Assembly (NCBI RefSeq): GCF_023283825.1
Contig: NZ_JAKILD010000002.1
Coordinates: 215,275 to 279,274, forward strand
Direction of reading: 5' to 3'
Length of the DNA: 64,000 nt
From: Shewanella olleyana
GTDB taxonomy: Bacteria; Pseudomonadota; Gammaproteobacteria; Enterobacterales; Shewanellaceae
Shown: positions 1 to 10,609 of the stretch, one piece after another
How positions within the stretch are numbered: the first letter of the stretch is position 1
Layout: every line of letters starts with the position of its first letter
Position numbers and translations under genes: made by a program
Notes under the pieces: generated by a model
The model's input: the letters and a program-made list of their open reading frames with translations, nothing else
Told to the model about the DNA's origin: nothing
The model's database searches: none

Positions 1-259
1 CACCTTGTTTATTAAGTGTCGTTGGATTGTGGTTTTGCCAAAATACCGCCAATAACTCTTCGTAAGACACAATAGATTCATCAAATTCAACTTGAACAAC
101 TTCAGCATGACCTGTGGTACCAGTTTTAACTTCTTCATAAGTTTGAAACTGGTCTTTTCCGCCCATATAGCCGCATTTAGCGTTAACAACACCGTCAACT
201 TGCTTAAAAAAATACTCAACGCCCCAAAAACAGCCTGCACCAAATGTCGCTAATGTCAT
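1..259 (-). CDS. msrA: Peptide methionine sulfoxide reductase MsrA, 5' part
   Basis: The gene starts at 259 on the minus strand and runs off the window edge, so about 86 N-terminal residues are visible. The translation begins MTLATFGAGCFWGVEYFF. The GCFWG motif near residues 9-13 carries the catalytic Cys of MsrA, the enzyme that reduces the S-epimer of methionine sulfoxide in the cytoplasm. Further family features visible are GYMGG and TGHAEVV. The C-terminal resolving cysteines, if any, lie outside the window. It is divergent from astE. The identification rests on the motif and its N-terminal position. Confidence 0.9.
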   Translation of the reverse strand, partial: MTLATFGAGCFWGVEYFFKQVDGVVNAKCGYMGGKDQFQTYEEVKTGTTGHAEVVQVEFDESIVSYEELLAVFWQNHNPTTLNKQG

Positions 260-433
260 ACTTACAACCATAAAGAAGTCTAGATGGCTAAAATTATATT
301 TAATCTGAACCAGAATGCAAGTAAAGTTTTACACTATGGTAATTGTCTCTTAACGTTAGCTTCCCTCAGTTGTGTTAGAATCAACAAATGTGATTGAAAC
401 CATTTCAGTTTAGCCGTCTTTCAAGGAGTCTTC

Positions 434-1465
434 GTGTTTCAACAATTAATTGAAGAAAAAGATTTTTTAGCATTTACTTTAGCTAATATCGATAAAGAAG
501 TTACCCCTCAGAGTTTCACTCTATCTAACCAAACAACAGTTAAAATATTAGATAACGGTGTGATTAGTTTTACGCCCGAAACTGGTTCAACGAAAGATAT
601 TGTATTGTCTTGTGCGGTACACGGTAATGAAACAGCACCGATTGAAATTTGTAATGAGCTCATTCAAGGTTTACTAGAAGAGAAAATTCAAACCGCACAT
701 CGGGTCTTATTCTTAATCGGTAATCCTGATTCAATTTTAACTGAAACACGATTTGTCGAAGAAAATATGAATCGATTATTCAGTGGTGCTCATTCAAAAG
801 GTGAGGGGCTTTGTAATAAGGAAAGAGTTCGTGCTAAAGCATTAGAATTATTTGTTGCAGACTTTTTCCTCGATAATGAACAGTCACAACGTATTCATTA
901 CGATCTTCATACCGCGATTAAACCCTCAAAACATGAGAAGTTTGCCATCTATCCTTATAGGCCTGGCCGCACCTTTAGTGCTGAACAAATTATGTTTTTG
1001 GCTGGTTGTGATGTCGATACAATTTTATTTCATCACGAACCGACAACTACATTTAGCTATTATTCTTCAGAGCAATTTAAAGCTGATGCATTTACTGTTG
1101 AGCTTGGCAAAGTGATGCCATTTGGCCAAAACGAGTTAAAAAAGTTTGCGAACACTCGAAAAATGCTTAATCAATTAATCACTGAGCAACAAATCAGTGT
1201 TTCTTCATTTGATGCGGAAAAGCTTAACTTGTATAAAGTGTCACGTTCAGTGAATAAAAATTTCGATGATTTTACTTTTTCGTTTCCAAAATCCACAGTT
1301 AATTTCACTGGCTTTAGTCAAGGTGAAACACTTGCTACCGAAGGTGGAACAGAAATTAAAATTGAATATCCGTATGAAGCTATCGTTTTTCCAAATGAAA
1401 ATGTACCTGTTGGCCAGCGCACGGTATTATGTCTTATACCTGCGCCTAACGAAGATATACAGTAA
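434..1465 (+). CDS. astE: Succinylglutamate desuccinylase AstE
   Basis: The 343-residue protein matches the AstE/AspA zinc carboxypeptidase-like family. AstE hydrolyses N-succinylglutamate to succinate and glutamate, the last step of the arginine succinyltransferase pathway, in the cytoplasm. HGNETAP near residue 64 supplies the His and Glu zinc ligands. [11 protein letters not shown] holds the third ligand His, and [11 protein letters not shown] holds the catalytic Glu. The start is GTG at 434, chosen because AAGGAG lies at 423-428 at good spacing. The gene stands alone here, without the other ast genes, as is common outside enterics. Confidence 0.9.
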   Translation: MFQQLIEEKDFLAFTLANIDKEVTPQSFTLSNQTTVKILDNGVISFTPETGSTKDIVLSCAVHGNETAPIEICNELIQGLLEEKIQTAHRVLFLIGNPDSILTETRFVEENMNRLFSGAHSKGEGLCNKERVRAKALELFVADFFLDNEQSQRIHYDLHTAIKPSKHEKFAIYPYRPGRTFSAEQIMFLAGCDVDTILFHHEPTTTFSYYSSEQFKADAFTVELGKVMPFGQNELKKFANTRKMLNQLITEQQISVSSFDAEKLNLYKVSRSVNKNFDDFTFSFPKSTVNFTGFSQGETLATEGGTEIKIEYPYEAIVFPNENVPVGQRTVLCLIPAPNEDIQ

Positions 1466-1615
1466 TTTGTAAACCTAAATATACAAAATTATTGAAAGGT
1501 TATTCATCAGATGGAATGAACATTAGTTGATCGCTAGTTTACGTTAACGTAATGTTTGTTCGCATAGTATAAATTTAGCTTTATTTTATAAGGCCTCACA
1601 TAATAAGAGCACAAT

Positions 1616-2794
1616 ATGAGCAACGCACCACTGAATAATGAAACAGTGCATCGTGTCAGCTTCTTAGACAAAGCTTCATTGCACATTCCTATTTTAAAAC
1701 TTCTTCAGGCTGATGGCACTACATATGAAAATGCAGTCATGCCAGTTATTGATAAAGCGTTAGCTGAACGCATTCACGACACTTGTGTTTTTACCCGAGT
1801 ACTTGATGAGCGTATGTTAAGTGCGCAAAGACAAGGTCGTATTAGTTTTTATATGACGTGTACTGGTGAAGAAGCTTCAATCATTGGCAGTACTGCTGCA
1901 CTTGATGATGGTGACGTTATTTTAGCTCAGTATCGTGAGCATGCATCACTGCGTTATCGTGGTTTCACTACTGAACAATTTATGAATCAAATGTTCAGTA
2001 ATGAAAAAGATTTAGGTAAGGGCCGTCAAATGCCAATTCATTACGGTAGTAATGAACTTAATTACCAAACGATTTCTTCTCCACTTGCAACCCAAATTCC
2101 ACAGGCGACTGGCGTAGCTCATGCGTTTAAGCTGCAAGGTAAACGTAACGTTGCCATTTGCTACTTTGGTGAAGGTGCCGCTTCTGAAGGGGACTTTCAT
2201 GCTGGCTTAAATATGGCTGCAGTATTAAAGTCTCCTACCATTTTCTTTTGCCGCAATAATGGTTATGCCATTTCAACACCAACTGAAGAGCAGTTTGCTG
2301 GTAATGGTATTGCAAGTCGCGGAGTAGGTTACGGAATGCATACCATCCGCGTAGATGGCAATGACATGCTTGCAGTACTTGCTGCAACACAGCAAGCTCG
2401 TGCTCACGCCCTTGAGTATAACGCACCTGTATTAATTGAAGCGATGACCTATCGTTTAGGTGCACATTCATCTTCAGATGATCCTTCAGGGTATCGTTCT
2501 AAAGAAGAAGAGGCTAAGTGGGAGCAGCATGATCCTGTTAAGCGCTTCAAGCTGTGGATGATCAATAAAGATTGGTTAAATGAAGCTGACGATGCCGCAC
2601 AATATGAAAAATATCGTGAAGAAGTACTGAATGCAGTAAAAGTTGCTGAAAAAGTACCATTGCCACATATAGATGGACTCATTACGGACGTATTGGATAA
2701 GCCTACACCTGTTTTAGAAAAACAGCTTGCAGAGCTAAAACAACATATCAAAAAATATCCAAAGTCTTATCCTAAAAGCGCAGGGAGAATTTAA
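1616..2794 (+). CDS. bkdA1: Branched-chain 2-oxoacid dehydrogenase E1 alpha
   Basis: The 392-residue protein is the thiamine-diphosphate-dependent alpha subunit of a 2-oxoacid dehydrogenase of the branched-chain type. It decarboxylates the 2-oxoacids from Val, Leu and Ile. The ThDP/Mg motif runs from [15 protein letters not shown] (about residues 184-198) to the closing NN about 30 residues later. [11 protein letters not shown] is the phosphorylation-loop region typical of the BCKDH alpha family. It is followed after 2 bases by the beta subunit and then by the E2 gene, which forms an operon. No E3 gene is present, so the shared lipoamide dehydrogenase is presumably used. Confidence 0.92.
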   Translation: MSNAPLNNETVHRVSFLDKASLHIPILKLLQADGTTYENAVMPVIDKALAERIHDTCVFTRVLDERMLSAQRQGRISFYMTCTGEEASIIGSTAALDDGDVILAQYREHASLRYRGFTTEQFMNQMFSNEKDLGKGRQMPIHYGSNELNYQTISSPLATQIPQATGVAHAFKLQGKRNVAICYFGEGAASEGDFHAGLNMAAVLKSPTIFFCRNNGYAISTPTEEQFAGNGIASRGVGYGMHTIRVDGNDMLAVLAATQQARAHALEYNAPVLIEAMTYRLGAHSSSDDPSGYRSKEEEAKWEQHDPVKRFKLWMINKDWLNEADDAAQYEKYREEVLNAVKVAEKVPLPHIDGLITDVLDKPTPVLEKQLAELKQHIKKYPKSYPKSAGRI

Positions 2795-2796
2795 TT

Positions 2797-3774
2797 GTGG
2801 CTGAAATGAATATGTTACACGCCATCAATGATGCATTAGCGATTGCCATGACTGCTGATGAAAGAATGGTGGTATTTGGCGAAGATGTTGGTCATTTTGG
2901 TGGCGTTTTCCGTGCAACTTCAGGCTTACAAGAAAAGTTTGGCCGTGATCGTTGTTTCAATACCCCTTTAACTGAACAAGGTATTGCAGGTTTCGCAAAT
3001 GGTTTAGCATCGAACGGAATGACTGCTGTTGCAGAAATTCAATTTGCTGATTATATTTTTCCTGCCTTCGACCAAATCGTTAATGAAACCGCAAAATTCA
3101 GATACCGCAGTGGTAATCAGTTCAATGTAGGAGGGTTAACTTTCAGAACCCCTTATGGCGGTGGTATTGCCGGTGGACACTATCATTCACAATCTCCAGA
3201 GGCTTATTTCACGCAAACCCCTGGATTGAAGGTCGTTATTCCTCGCAATCCAGAACAAGCTAAAGGCTTATTGCTTGCTTCAATTCGTGATCCAAACCCT
3301 GTTATTTTCTTTGAACCTAAAAGACTTTATCGTGCATCAGTAGGCGAAGTGCCTGCAGGTGATTTCGAAATTGAAATAGGTAACGCAGATGTGGTTAAAA
3401 CCGGTAGTGATATCACGCTACTGGGTTGGGGAGCTCAAATGGAAATCCTCGAAAAAGCAGCATCAATGGCTGAAATAGATGGCATTTCTTGTGAAATAAT
3501 AGATTTAAGAACTTTATCACCTTGGGATATCGAGACTGTTGCAACATCAGTTAAGAAAACAGGTCGCTTGTTAATTAACCACGAAGCACCATTAACGGGT
3601 GGTTTTGCAGGTGAGATTGCAGCAACAATCCAAGAGGAATGTTTCCTACATCTCGAATCGCCTATAAGTCGCGTTTGTGGTTTAGATACGCCATATCCGC
3701 TTATTCTTGAGAAAGAATATATGCCAGACGAACTGAAAACTTATGAAGCAATCAAAGCTTCTGTCAATTTCTAG
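2797..3774 (+). CDS. bkdA2: Branched-chain 2-oxoacid dehydrogenase E1 beta
   Basis: The 325-residue protein is the beta subunit that pairs with the upstream alpha subunit to form the E1 decarboxylase. Family features are [16 protein letters not shown] near the N-terminus, [16 protein letters not shown], the central [18 protein letters not shown], and the C-terminal transketolase-type domain with [16 protein letters not shown]. The GTG start at 2797 is 2 bases after the alpha stop, so translation is likely coupled. The length is normal for the family. Confidence 0.92.
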   Translation: MAEMNMLHAINDALAIAMTADERMVVFGEDVGHFGGVFRATSGLQEKFGRDRCFNTPLTEQGIAGFANGLASNGMTAVAEIQFADYIFPAFDQIVNETAKFRYRSGNQFNVGGLTFRTPYGGGIAGGHYHSQSPEAYFTQTPGLKVVIPRNPEQAKGLLLASIRDPNPVIFFEPKRLYRASVGEVPAGDFEIEIGNADVVKTGSDITLLGWGAQMEILEKAASMAEIDGISCEIIDLRTLSPWDIETVATSVKKTGRLLINHEAPLTGGFAGEIAATIQEECFLHLESPISRVCGLDTPYPLILEKEYMPDELKTYEAIKASVNF

Positions 3775-3783
3775 GAGCAAGAT

Positions 3784-5376
3784 ATGATTAAAGATTTTAT
3801 TTTGCCTGATATTGGCGAAGGCGTAGTTGAATGCGAACTCGTTGATTGGATGGTTAAAGAAGGGGATGTGGTTGTTGAAGATCAACCCATCGCTGATGTA
3901 ATGACTGACAAAGCGTTAGTTCAAATTCCAGCACCTCATGCTGGTGTTATCACTAAACTTTACTATGCAAAAGGTGAAATTGCTAAGGTTCACGAACCAC
4001 TATATGCCGTTGAACTTGATGCTACCGTTGCAAGCAATACAGACAACATATCTGACACAGAAACTACTGTTATAGCTGAAGAAGTTAACGCTTCTTCACC
4101 AACAGCTCATGAAACTTCAGCAGTGAGTAATGCCATAGAAGAATTTTTATTACCTGATATTGGCGAAGGTATTGTTGAATGTGAACTGGTTGAATGGCTA
4201 GTAGAAGAAGGTGAAATGGTGTCAGAGGATCAGCCAATCGCTGATGTGATGACTGATAAAGCACTGGTACAAATTCCTGCAATCAAAAATGGTAAAATTG
4301 TTAAACTGCATTACCGAAAAGGGCAGTTAGCCAAAGTTCATGAACCTTTGTTTGCAATTGAAGTTGAATCATCAAACCAAGCTGCTGAACCACAACAAGC
4401 AACTGTTGAAACCATTTCTGCAGATGTTGTAAATACAAACGAACCAGTGGCGCAAGGCAAAGCGTTAGCAAGCCCTGCGGTTCGTCGTTTAGCTCGAAGC
4501 TTAGATATCAATATTGCCAATGTACCTGGCAGTGGTAAGAGTGGCCGAGTTTATAAAGAAGATGTAGAAAACTTTGTAAACGGTAACTCTGTATCTAAAC
4601 CATCTTCAGCAGAGACAACAGCCTCAGAGCCAGTGATTTCACCGACTCAACAAGTGGTCAGTCAATCAGTTGCTGACAGAGTAGAGCCAATTAAAGGTGT
4701 TAAAGCTGTCATGGCTAAAATGATGGTTGAGTCAGTATCAACCATTCCACACTTTACTTACTGTGAAGAGTTTGATTTAACCGATTTGGTTGCATTACGC
4801 GCTGAAATGAAACAGCGTTATTCATCTGATGAAGTTAAGTTAACCATGATGCCTTTCTTTATGAAAGCCATGTCGCTTGCTATCAATGAATTCCCAGTAC
4901 TTAACAGTCAAGTTAATTCTGATTGTACTGAACTCACTTACAAAGCAAGCCATAACATTGGTATGGCCGTCGATTCTAAAGTTGGTTTATTAGTACCGAA
5001 TGTAAAAGACGTTCAAAGCAAATCAATACTAGAGGTCGCTGCTGAAATTACTCGTTTAACAACAGCAGCTAGAAGTGGTCGAGTCAGTCCTGCTGATTTA
5101 AAAGGCGGTTCAATTTCAATTTCTAATATTGGTGCCTTAGGTGGAACCGTTGCAACGCCAATCATTAACAAACCTGAAGTTGCTATCGTTGCGTTGGGTA
5201 AGTTACAGACATTGCCTCGCTTTAATGCGAATGGTGAAGTTGAAGCTCGTAAGATTATGCAGGTTAGTTGGTCTGGTGATCATCGAGTTATTGATGGTGG
5301 GACAATTGCTCGTTTCTGTAATCTTTGGAAGCAATACTTAGAACAACCACAAGAAATGTTACTAGCAATGCGTTAA
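3784..5376 (+). CDS. bkdB: 2-oxoacid dehydrogenase E2 with two lipoyl domains
   Basis: The 530-residue dihydrolipoamide acyltransferase is the core of the complex. It has two very similar lipoyl domains (about 1-80 and 118-198), each with the lipoylated Lys in a TDKALVQIPA motif. Linkers rich in Ala, Thr, Ser and Glu follow each domain. The E3/E1-binding domain lies near 226-265 (ASPAVRRLARSLDINI...GRVYKEDV), and the CoA-dependent acyltransferase domain from about 300 to the end. The catalytic motif SGDHRVIDGG lies near residue 500. The start is 9 bases after bkdA2. Many bkd E2 proteins have one lipoyl domain, so the duplication is a modest variation. Confidence 0.93.
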   Translation: MIKDFILPDIGEGVVECELVDWMVKEGDVVVEDQPIADVMTDKALVQIPAPHAGVITKLYYAKGEIAKVHEPLYAVELDATVASNTDNISDTETTVIAEEVNASSPTAHETSAVSNAIEEFLLPDIGEGIVECELVEWLVEEGEMVSEDQPIADVMTDKALVQIPAIKNGKIVKLHYRKGQLAKVHEPLFAIEVESSNQAAEPQQATVETISADVVNTNEPVAQGKALASPAVRRLARSLDINIANVPGSGKSGRVYKEDVENFVNGNSVSKPSSAETTASEPVISPTQQVVSQSVADRVEPIKGVKAVMAKMMVESVSTIPHFTYCEEFDLTDLVALRAEMKQRYSSDEVKLTMMPFFMKAMSLAINEFPVLNSQVNSDCTELTYKASHNIGMAVDSKVGLLVPNVKDVQSKSILEVAAEITRLTTAARSGRVSPADLKGGSISISNIGALGGTVATPIINKPEVAIVALGKLQTLPRFNANGEVEARKIMQVSWSGDHRVIDGGTIARFCNLWKQYLEQPQEMLLAMR

Positions 5377-5403
5377 TACTAGCTGGTTAATATTCAACAC
5401 AAT

Positions 5404-5432
5404 AAAGGACGCGAATGCGTCCTTTAATTTTG
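5404..5432 (+). terminator. Rho-independent terminator after bkdB
   Basis: A 9-bp perfect stem (AAAGGACGC, loop GAAT, GCGTCCTTT) at 5404-5425 is followed by a T-rich run. Confidence 0.85.
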
Positions 5433-5481
5433 TTAAGGCTTTTTGTATAATCTCCGGACGTTGTAACTTCTCGGAACCATA

Positions 5482-6549
5482 ATGATCACCTCGGCACCGA
5501 ATATCGATTCTATCGAGTATCCATTTCCTGCAAAACCAGCTTTATTGTCAGACGCTGAAAAAGCTGCTGCGAAAGCAAGAATTAAACAATTGTTAATCGA
5601 CCAAGACGCTGTTTTAGTTGCACACTATTATACTGATCCTGAAATTCAGGCACTTGCTGAAGAAACGGGTGGTTGTGTTTCTGATTCTCTTGAAATGGCA
5701 CGTTTTGGACGTGATCATCCTGCAAAGAAGTTGATTGTCGCAGGCGTTAAATTTATGGGTGAGACATCAAAAATCTTAAGCCCTGAAAAAACGGTTTTAA
5801 TGCCAACATTGGAAGCAACATGTTCATTAGACATTGGCTGTCCTATCGACAAGTTTTCTGAATTCTGCGATGCACACCCAGATCATACTGTTGTGGTTTA
5901 TGCGAATACGTCTGCTGCGGTAAAAGCGAGAGCTGACTGGGTCGTTACTTCGAGTATTGCGCTAGAGATTGTTGAACACTTAGATAGTGAAGGCAAAAAA
6001 ATTATTTGGGGACCTGATCGTCACTTAGGCAGTTACATTGCCAAAGAGACTGGCGCAGATATGTTGATGTGGCAGGGCGACTGCATTGTCCATGATGAAT
6101 TTAAAGCCAAAGCACTAAGGGAACTTAAAATACAGCATCCAGACGCGGCTATTTTAGTGCACCCTGAATCACCTGCGAATGTGGTAGCTCTTGCTGATGC
6201 TGTTGGTTCTACTAGCCAATTAATTAAAGCAGCGCAGACAATGGATAACCAAGCGTTCATTGTTGCAACTGACCGCGGTATTTTTTATAAAATGCAGCAA
6301 GCAGCACCAGGTAAAACCTTAATCGAAGCACCAACAGGTGGTAATGGCGCTACGTGCAAGAGCTGTGCTCATTGCCCTTGGATGGCGATGAATGGATTAC
6401 AGGCTATTGAAGCGTCGTTAACTGCTACTGATAAGACAGATCATGAAGTATTTGTTGACGATGCTTTACGTGATGATGCGTTAGTGCCACTCAATAGAAT
6501 GCTAAATTTTGCTAAAACACTGAACATGAAAGTGAAGGGTAACGCATAG
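5482..6549 (+). CDS. nadA: Quinolinate synthase A
   Basis: The 355-residue NadA condenses iminoaspartate with dihydroxyacetone phosphate to quinolinate, for NAD synthesis. The three [4Fe-4S] cysteine regions of the family are present: [12 protein letters not shown], the central [11 protein letters not shown], and the C-terminal [23 protein letters not shown] and [14 protein letters not shown] are substrate-site signatures. The length matches the usual ~350 residues. It is monocistronic between two terminators. Confidence 0.95.
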   Translation: MITSAPNIDSIEYPFPAKPALLSDAEKAAAKARIKQLLIDQDAVLVAHYYTDPEIQALAEETGGCVSDSLEMARFGRDHPAKKLIVAGVKFMGETSKILSPEKTVLMPTLEATCSLDIGCPIDKFSEFCDAHPDHTVVVYANTSAAVKARADWVVTSSIALEIVEHLDSEGKKIIWGPDRHLGSYIAKETGADMLMWQGDCIVHDEFKAKALRELKIQHPDAAILVHPESPANVVALADAVGSTSQLIKAAQTMDNQAFIVATDRGIFYKMQQAAPGKTLIEAPTGGNGATCKSCAHCPWMAMNGLQAIEASLTATDKTDHEVFVDDALRDDALVPLNRMLNFAKTLNMKVKGNA

Positions 6550-6605
6550 CGTTTATTGAGTTATTACTTTTTAAGTTAGCTTGTAATGAGTTAACAGCGA
6601 ATAAC

Positions 6606-6633
6606 AAAAAGCCCTGCAATTGCAGGGCTTTTT
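6606..6633. terminator. Bidirectional terminator between nadA and gapA
   Basis: A 28-base perfect palindrome with a GC-rich centre (AAAAAGCCCTGCAA and its complement) has an A run on one side and a T run on the other. It can terminate both nadA on the plus strand and gapA on the minus strand. Confidence 0.88.
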
Positions 6634-6662
6634 AATGGATTACGTCTAATGTATTAAGCTAA

Positions 6663-7673
6663 TTATTTAGCAGTCATTAGCGCGACAGTATTATCTAACA
6701 TGCGGTTACTGAAACCCCATTCGTTATCATACCAAGCCATAACTTTAACGAGTCGACCTTTAACTCTTGTTTGAGTTGCATCGAAATTAGAAGAGAATGC
6801 ATTATGGTTGAAGTCGATAGAGACTAAAGGCTCAACATTAATGGCAAGCGCTTCATTTAAAGGTGAAGTTTTTGCTGCGTCAGCGACAATCTGGTTGATT
6901 TCTTCAACAGTAGTGTCACGAGATGCTTGGAAAGTTAAATCTACCAGTGACACGTTTACTGTAGGTACACGAACAGCTAAGCCGTCAAATTTACCTTGAA
7001 GCTCAGGAACCACAAGACCTACAGCAGCAGCTGCACCTGTCTGTGTTGGGATCATTGACATTGCAGCAGCACGAGCACGACGCAAATCAGTGTGGTAAAC
7101 ATCTGATAGGCGTTGGTCATTGGTGTAAGCATGAATAGTTGTCATTAAACCAGATTCAATACCTACAGCGTCGTTTAGCGGTTTTGCAATAGGAGCCAAA
7201 CAGTTAGTAGTACATGAAGCATTTGAAATCACTGTCATGTCACTCTTTAACACTTCGTTGTTTACGCCATAAACAACAGTCGCATCGACATTCTTACCTG
7301 GTGCAGAAATGATTACTTTCTTTGCGCCAGCTGCTAAATGTGGTTGAACAGCTTCTTTAGAAGTGAAAATACCAGTACATTCATAAACCACATCAACGTT
7401 TAATTCTGCCCAAGGTAATTTAGAAGGATCTCTTTCTTGGAAAGTTAAGATTTTATCGCCATTAACGTAGATTGCTTCATCGTCATGGTCAACTTTAGCG
7501 TTAAAACGACCATGTACTGAATCATATTTGGTAAGGTGAGCATTGATTGAAGCATCACCCAAATCGTTTAAAGCTACGATTTCAATTGGGTAATCCTTTT
7601 CGCTTTCATAAAGCGCACGTAAAACATTTCTACCGATACGGCCATAGCCGTTAATTGCTACACGGATAGTCAT
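6663..7673 (-). CDS. gapA: Glyceraldehyde-3-phosphate dehydrogenase, type I
   Basis: The 336-residue protein is a normal-length GAPDH that interconverts glyceraldehyde 3-phosphate and 1,3-bisphosphoglycerate. The Rossmann motif [10 protein letters not shown] begins at residue 8. The catalytic Cys154 lies in [12 protein letters not shown], and HAYTNDQ follows. Asp37 in ALNDLGD after the second beta strand argues for NAD. HAYTNDQ argues against erythrose-4-phosphate dehydrogenase, which has a different sequence there. It is transcribed convergently with nadA. A second, longer gap paralogue lies about 1.3 kb away. Confidence 0.93.
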   Translation of the reverse strand: MTIRVAINGYGRIGRNVLRALYESEKDYPIEIVALNDLGDASINAHLTKYDSVHGRFNAKVDHDDEAIYVNGDKILTFQERDPSKLPWAELNVDVVYECTGIFTSKEAVQPHLAAGAKKVIISAPGKNVDATVVYGVNNEVLKSDMTVISNASCTTNCLAPIAKPLNDAVGIESGLMTTIHAYTNDQRLSDVYHTDLRRARAAAMSMIPTQTGAAAAVGLVVPELQGKFDGLAVRVPTVNVSLVDLTFQASRDTTVEEINQIVADAAKTSPLNEALAINVEPLVSIDFNHNAFSSNFDATQTRVKGRLVKVMAWYDNEWGFSNRMLDNTVALMTAK

Positions 7674-7908
7674 TGCATATCCCTCAAGTGATTATAAATC
7701 TGTTACGTAAATCATATGGTAGTAAAATTACCAAATTAACGATTTTCGTCAAGTAAAAAAGCCTCAAAACGGCAATAAATCCCAAAATATCTGTATTTAA
7801 TTTACAAAAGTCGACAATCAGCACTTCTAAACGACTTTTTTGAAAGTGCAATACACTGATGCTTGTTAATTAATTGCATTTTAGTGTAGCCAACAAGCGT
7901 GCCTTTGT

Positions 7909-8739
7909 TTATTCAAATCTTAATTTAATTTCACTTGTATCAAACTTACCTGCGTTAAGTTGCTTCACCAGTTCCGCCGCATCAATATTAAGTTGCTTTG
8001 CTAGTTCATTATTATTGGCTATTAACGCTAATAACTTTTCTTCTGAAGCAGTGTTGTCACTCATTAGCGTATTAGCCTTAGTCAACAAATACTCATTTTC
8101 TGTATTTTGCTCTCTTCTATAAACGGTTGCGAGTGCAAGCAGCCAATCTGAATCTATATTGCTCGCCTTAACATGAGAAAGTAAATGCAAATACAGCAAC
8201 TTGGCTCTAGCTAAATCAGTCTTAATATAATGAGAGGCAACTTGTGCGATCATAAAAGTTTCAGAGAGCTCACCGGCTTGTTCGGCTTTAATGACAATAT
8301 CGCGAGAAGGGAAGTCATTAAATTTCGTCCAACGATAATAGGCAAGGTAAATATCGGGGTTATCTTTTGTGTACTCTTGTAATTGAGCTAAGTTTTGAGT
8401 ACTTACAGCGTAAGCACGTTCTCTGTCCTCAGTACGATGTGTATTAATTATATGTTTAATACCTGCAGCCAATTCGATGCACTTACTGTATGACTCAAGT
8501 TTAATTAATTGGTCATAAAGTTGCTTTCCCGACGGGGTTTCTGTGATTTTTAATTGGTAGCGGCTTCGAATTAAGTCGCCTTTTTCTACTAAACACCAAC
8601 TATCTTTGTGTAAATCGGCACAAAGTTCAGGATTTTTTTTACAAATGCTGCCACTATTTCGGCCAACATCACAACCAAATAAGGCGAATATAGCAGCAAA
8701 TAATGAAAATGATGTAATTATTACTAAACTTTTGTTCAA
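7909..8739 (-). CDS. Lipoprotein of unknown function (DUF2989-like)
   Basis: A probable 276-residue outer-membrane or periplasmic lipoprotein. The N-terminus has a hydrophobic signal ending in a lipobox (ALFGC), and the rest is helical and TPR-like. It resembles the DUF2989 proteins found beside gap genes in Shewanella and Vibrio, but that is recall, not a search. The start is taken as TTG at 8739, because GGAG lies 7 bases upstream. An in-frame TTG at 8751 is 12 bases further out and poorly placed. Its position between two gap genes is conserved in relatives, but no function can be assigned. Confidence 0.75.
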   Translation of the reverse strand: MNKSLVIITSFSLFAAIFALFGCDVGRNSGSICKKNPELCADLHKDSWCLVEKGDLIRSRYQLKITETPSGKQLYDQLIKLESYSKCIELAAGIKHIINTHRTEDRERAYAVSTQNLAQLQEYTKDNPDIYLAYYRWTKFNDFPSRDIVIKAEQAGELSETFMIAQVASHYIKTDLARAKLLYLHLLSHVKASNIDSDWLLALATVYRREQNTENEYLLTKANTLMSDNTASEEKLLALIANNNELAKQLNIDAAELVKQLNAGKFDTSEIKLRFE

Positions 8740-8854
8740 AACAGGCTCCAAAACAGGAATTTCTCTAATAAAATTACACGTTTACTAAAAATTTCTTACT
8801 GGCGAAAAAGTGCAAATTTCATTACAATGTCGCCGACCAAAAGGGGTAAACCCT

Positions 8855-8887
8855 ACCAAATAACGATTATTGGTCTTTTCTTTTTGT
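8855..8887 (+). promoter_or_regulatory. Hairpin plus U-rich tract in the gap leader
   Basis: ACCAA (8855-8859) pairs with TTGGT (8870-8874), with further pairing inside. The hairpin is followed directly by a T-rich run, about 55 bases before the start of the downstream gap gene. It looks like a weak intrinsic terminator inside the 5' leader and could be an attenuator. The inner stem has a bulge and is AU-rich, so this is tentative. Confidence 0.3.
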
Positions 8888-8941
8888 TACTCAATTCTTT
8901 CTGCACACTAATGCTGAAATATGAGATAAAGGATCTTTTTA

Positions 8942-10378
8942 ATGAGCGCTGATAAACACCTACAAAGTTGGCAAGAACGTTTCGAAATGGCTGAGGCTAT
9001 GCAGCCTTTACTAGGTAAACTGTACCGTAATCAAGGCGTTGAAGTCTTAGTTTATGGTAAACCACTTTTAAACGCATCTACAATTGAAATTATTAAAGCT
9101 CATCGACTAGTTCGTCGTCACATTGGCGAAAAATTACGCCTACGTGAAAGCTTTCCATTCGTCGAAGCATTAAGCAAGTTATCAGTAAAGCACTGTAAAG
9201 TGGACATTGGCAAGTTAGCCATTAATTACTGGCGTGATAATGCTGATGCATCACAAATTCAAGCTTACATGACTAAAGAGCTGGAACAAGGCTTAAACTT
9301 TGGTGATGACGTTGAGTCGAAAGATGTTGTTCTTTATGGCTTTGGACGAATCGGTCGTTTATTAGCGCGTCTAATGATAGAAAAGACAGGTAAGAGTAAT
9401 AAGCTTTGTTTACGTGCTATTGTTCTGCGTGGTGGTAAAAAAGGTGATCTAGAGAAGCGTGCTAGCTTATTACGTCGCGATTCAGTTCACGGACCATTCA
9501 ATGGTTCTGTTGAAGTTGACGAAGAAAATAACGCGATCATTGCTAATGGTACCTACATTCAAATTATTTACGCAAATTCACCTGATCAAGTTGATTACAC
9601 GCAGTACGGCATTAATAATGCGCTTGTTGTAGATAATACTGGTATTTGGAAAGATGAAGATGGCTTAGGTCTTCACCTTAAGAGCAAAGGCGCAAGTAAA
9701 GTACTTTTAACAGCGCCTGCTAAAGGCGCGATTAAAAACGTAGTTTACGGCGTAAATGAAAATGATATCTTACCTGAAGATATGATTGTTTCAGCTGCTA
9801 GCTGTACAACCAATGCTATTACACCTGTCCTTAAAGCGGTAAATGATAAGTATGGTATTGAAAATGGTCACGTTGAGACTATTCATTCATACACTAACGA
9901 TCAAAACTTAATTGATAATTACCACAGTGCAGACCGTCGTGGCCGTAGTGCTCCATTAAATATGGTTATTACAGAGACTGGTGCCGCTAAAGCTGTTGCT
10001 AAAGCTCTACCTGTAATGGAAGGTAAATTAACAGGTAATGCGATTCGCGTCCCTACGCCTAACGTTTCAATGGCTATTATCAGTGTAAATCTAAATGGTG
10101 AAACAAATCGTGATGAATTAAATGAATATCTTAAAGATATTGCATTAACTTCTGAACTGAAAAACCAAGTTGATTACACTGACTCAACTGAAATCGTATC
10201 AAGCGATTTAGTCGGTTCACGTTACGCTGGTGTTGTTGACTCTCAAGCAACCATCGCTGACGGAAAACGTGCAATCCTATATGTATGGTATGACAATGAA
10301 TTTGGTTATAGCTGCCAAGTTGTAGGTGTTATGCAAAAAATGTTAGGTCTAACTACGCTATCTTTACCTGAAGCGTAA
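8942..10378 (+). CDS. gap: Extended GAPDH paralogue with N-terminal domain
   Basis: The 478-residue protein has a full GAPDH core from about residue 128 to the end, preceded by an all-alpha N-terminal extension of about 125 residues. GFGRIGRLLARL lies at 133-144. The catalytic Cys288 lies in SAASCTTNAITP, and HSYTNDQN follows. Where NAD enzymes have Asp after the second beta strand, this one reads AIVLRGGKKG. That is compatible with NADP use, by inference. This long form is known as a second GAPDH in Vibrio and Shewanella. AAAGGAT provides the Shine-Dalgarno sequence just before 8942. A terminator follows. Confidence 0.88.
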   Translation: MSADKHLQSWQERFEMAEAMQPLLGKLYRNQGVEVLVYGKPLLNASTIEIIKAHRLVRRHIGEKLRLRESFPFVEALSKLSVKHCKVDIGKLAINYWRDNADASQIQAYMTKELEQGLNFGDDVESKDVVLYGFGRIGRLLARLMIEKTGKSNKLCLRAIVLRGGKKGDLEKRASLLRRDSVHGPFNGSVEVDEENNAIIANGTYIQIIYANSPDQVDYTQYGINNALVVDNTGIWKDEDGLGLHLKSKGASKVLLTAPAKGAIKNVVYGVNENDILPEDMIVSAASCTTNAITPVLKAVNDKYGIENGHVETIHSYTNDQNLIDNYHSADRRGRSAPLNMVITETGAAKAVAKALPVMEGKLTGNAIRVPTPNVSMAIISVNLNGETNRDELNEYLKDIALTSELKNQVDYTDSTEIVSSDLVGSRYAGVVDSQATIADGKRAILYVWYDNEFGYSCQVVGVMQKMLGLTTLSLPEA

Positions 10379-10404
10379 TTAAGTAAACATTATAAGTTTA
10401 AAAT

Positions 10405-10432
10405 GCACTTCTATATGAAGTGCTTTTTTTTG
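10405..10432 (+). terminator. Terminator after extended gap
   Basis: The stem GCACTTC/GAAGTGC (10405-10423, loop TATAT) is followed by eight or more T residues. Confidence 0.82.
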
Positions 10433-10521
10433 CCTGTCATTCTTTAATAGACAATATTTACTCAATAAGTAGATTTAAACATCAAACAGTTATAAATGGC
10501 TTAAAATAGTGTAATTCTGCA

Positions 10522-10549
10522 TTGACACATTTGCGTAAAACGGTAGAAT
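10522..10549 (+). promoter_or_regulatory. Sigma-70 promoter of the tRNA cluster
   Basis: TTGACA at 10522-10527 and TAGAAT at 10544-10549 are separated by 16 bases. This near-consensus promoter lies about 60 bases before the first tRNA, as expected for a stable-RNA operon. Confidence 0.7.
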
Positions 10550-10609
10550 TCCATTCCGCACTTAGAGACAAATTGATTAATCAATTTTATCAAGTGCATT
10601 GTTTGATAT

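Noticed and set aside
3784..4400. Repeated DNA in the E2 gene considered as a duplication artefact
   Set aside because: The two lipoyl domains differ at many codons and E2 proteins with tandem lipoyl domains are well known.
6663..7673. Erythrose-4-phosphate dehydrogenase (epd) identity
   Set aside because: The HAYTNDQ motif and general sequence fit GAPDH better than Epd.
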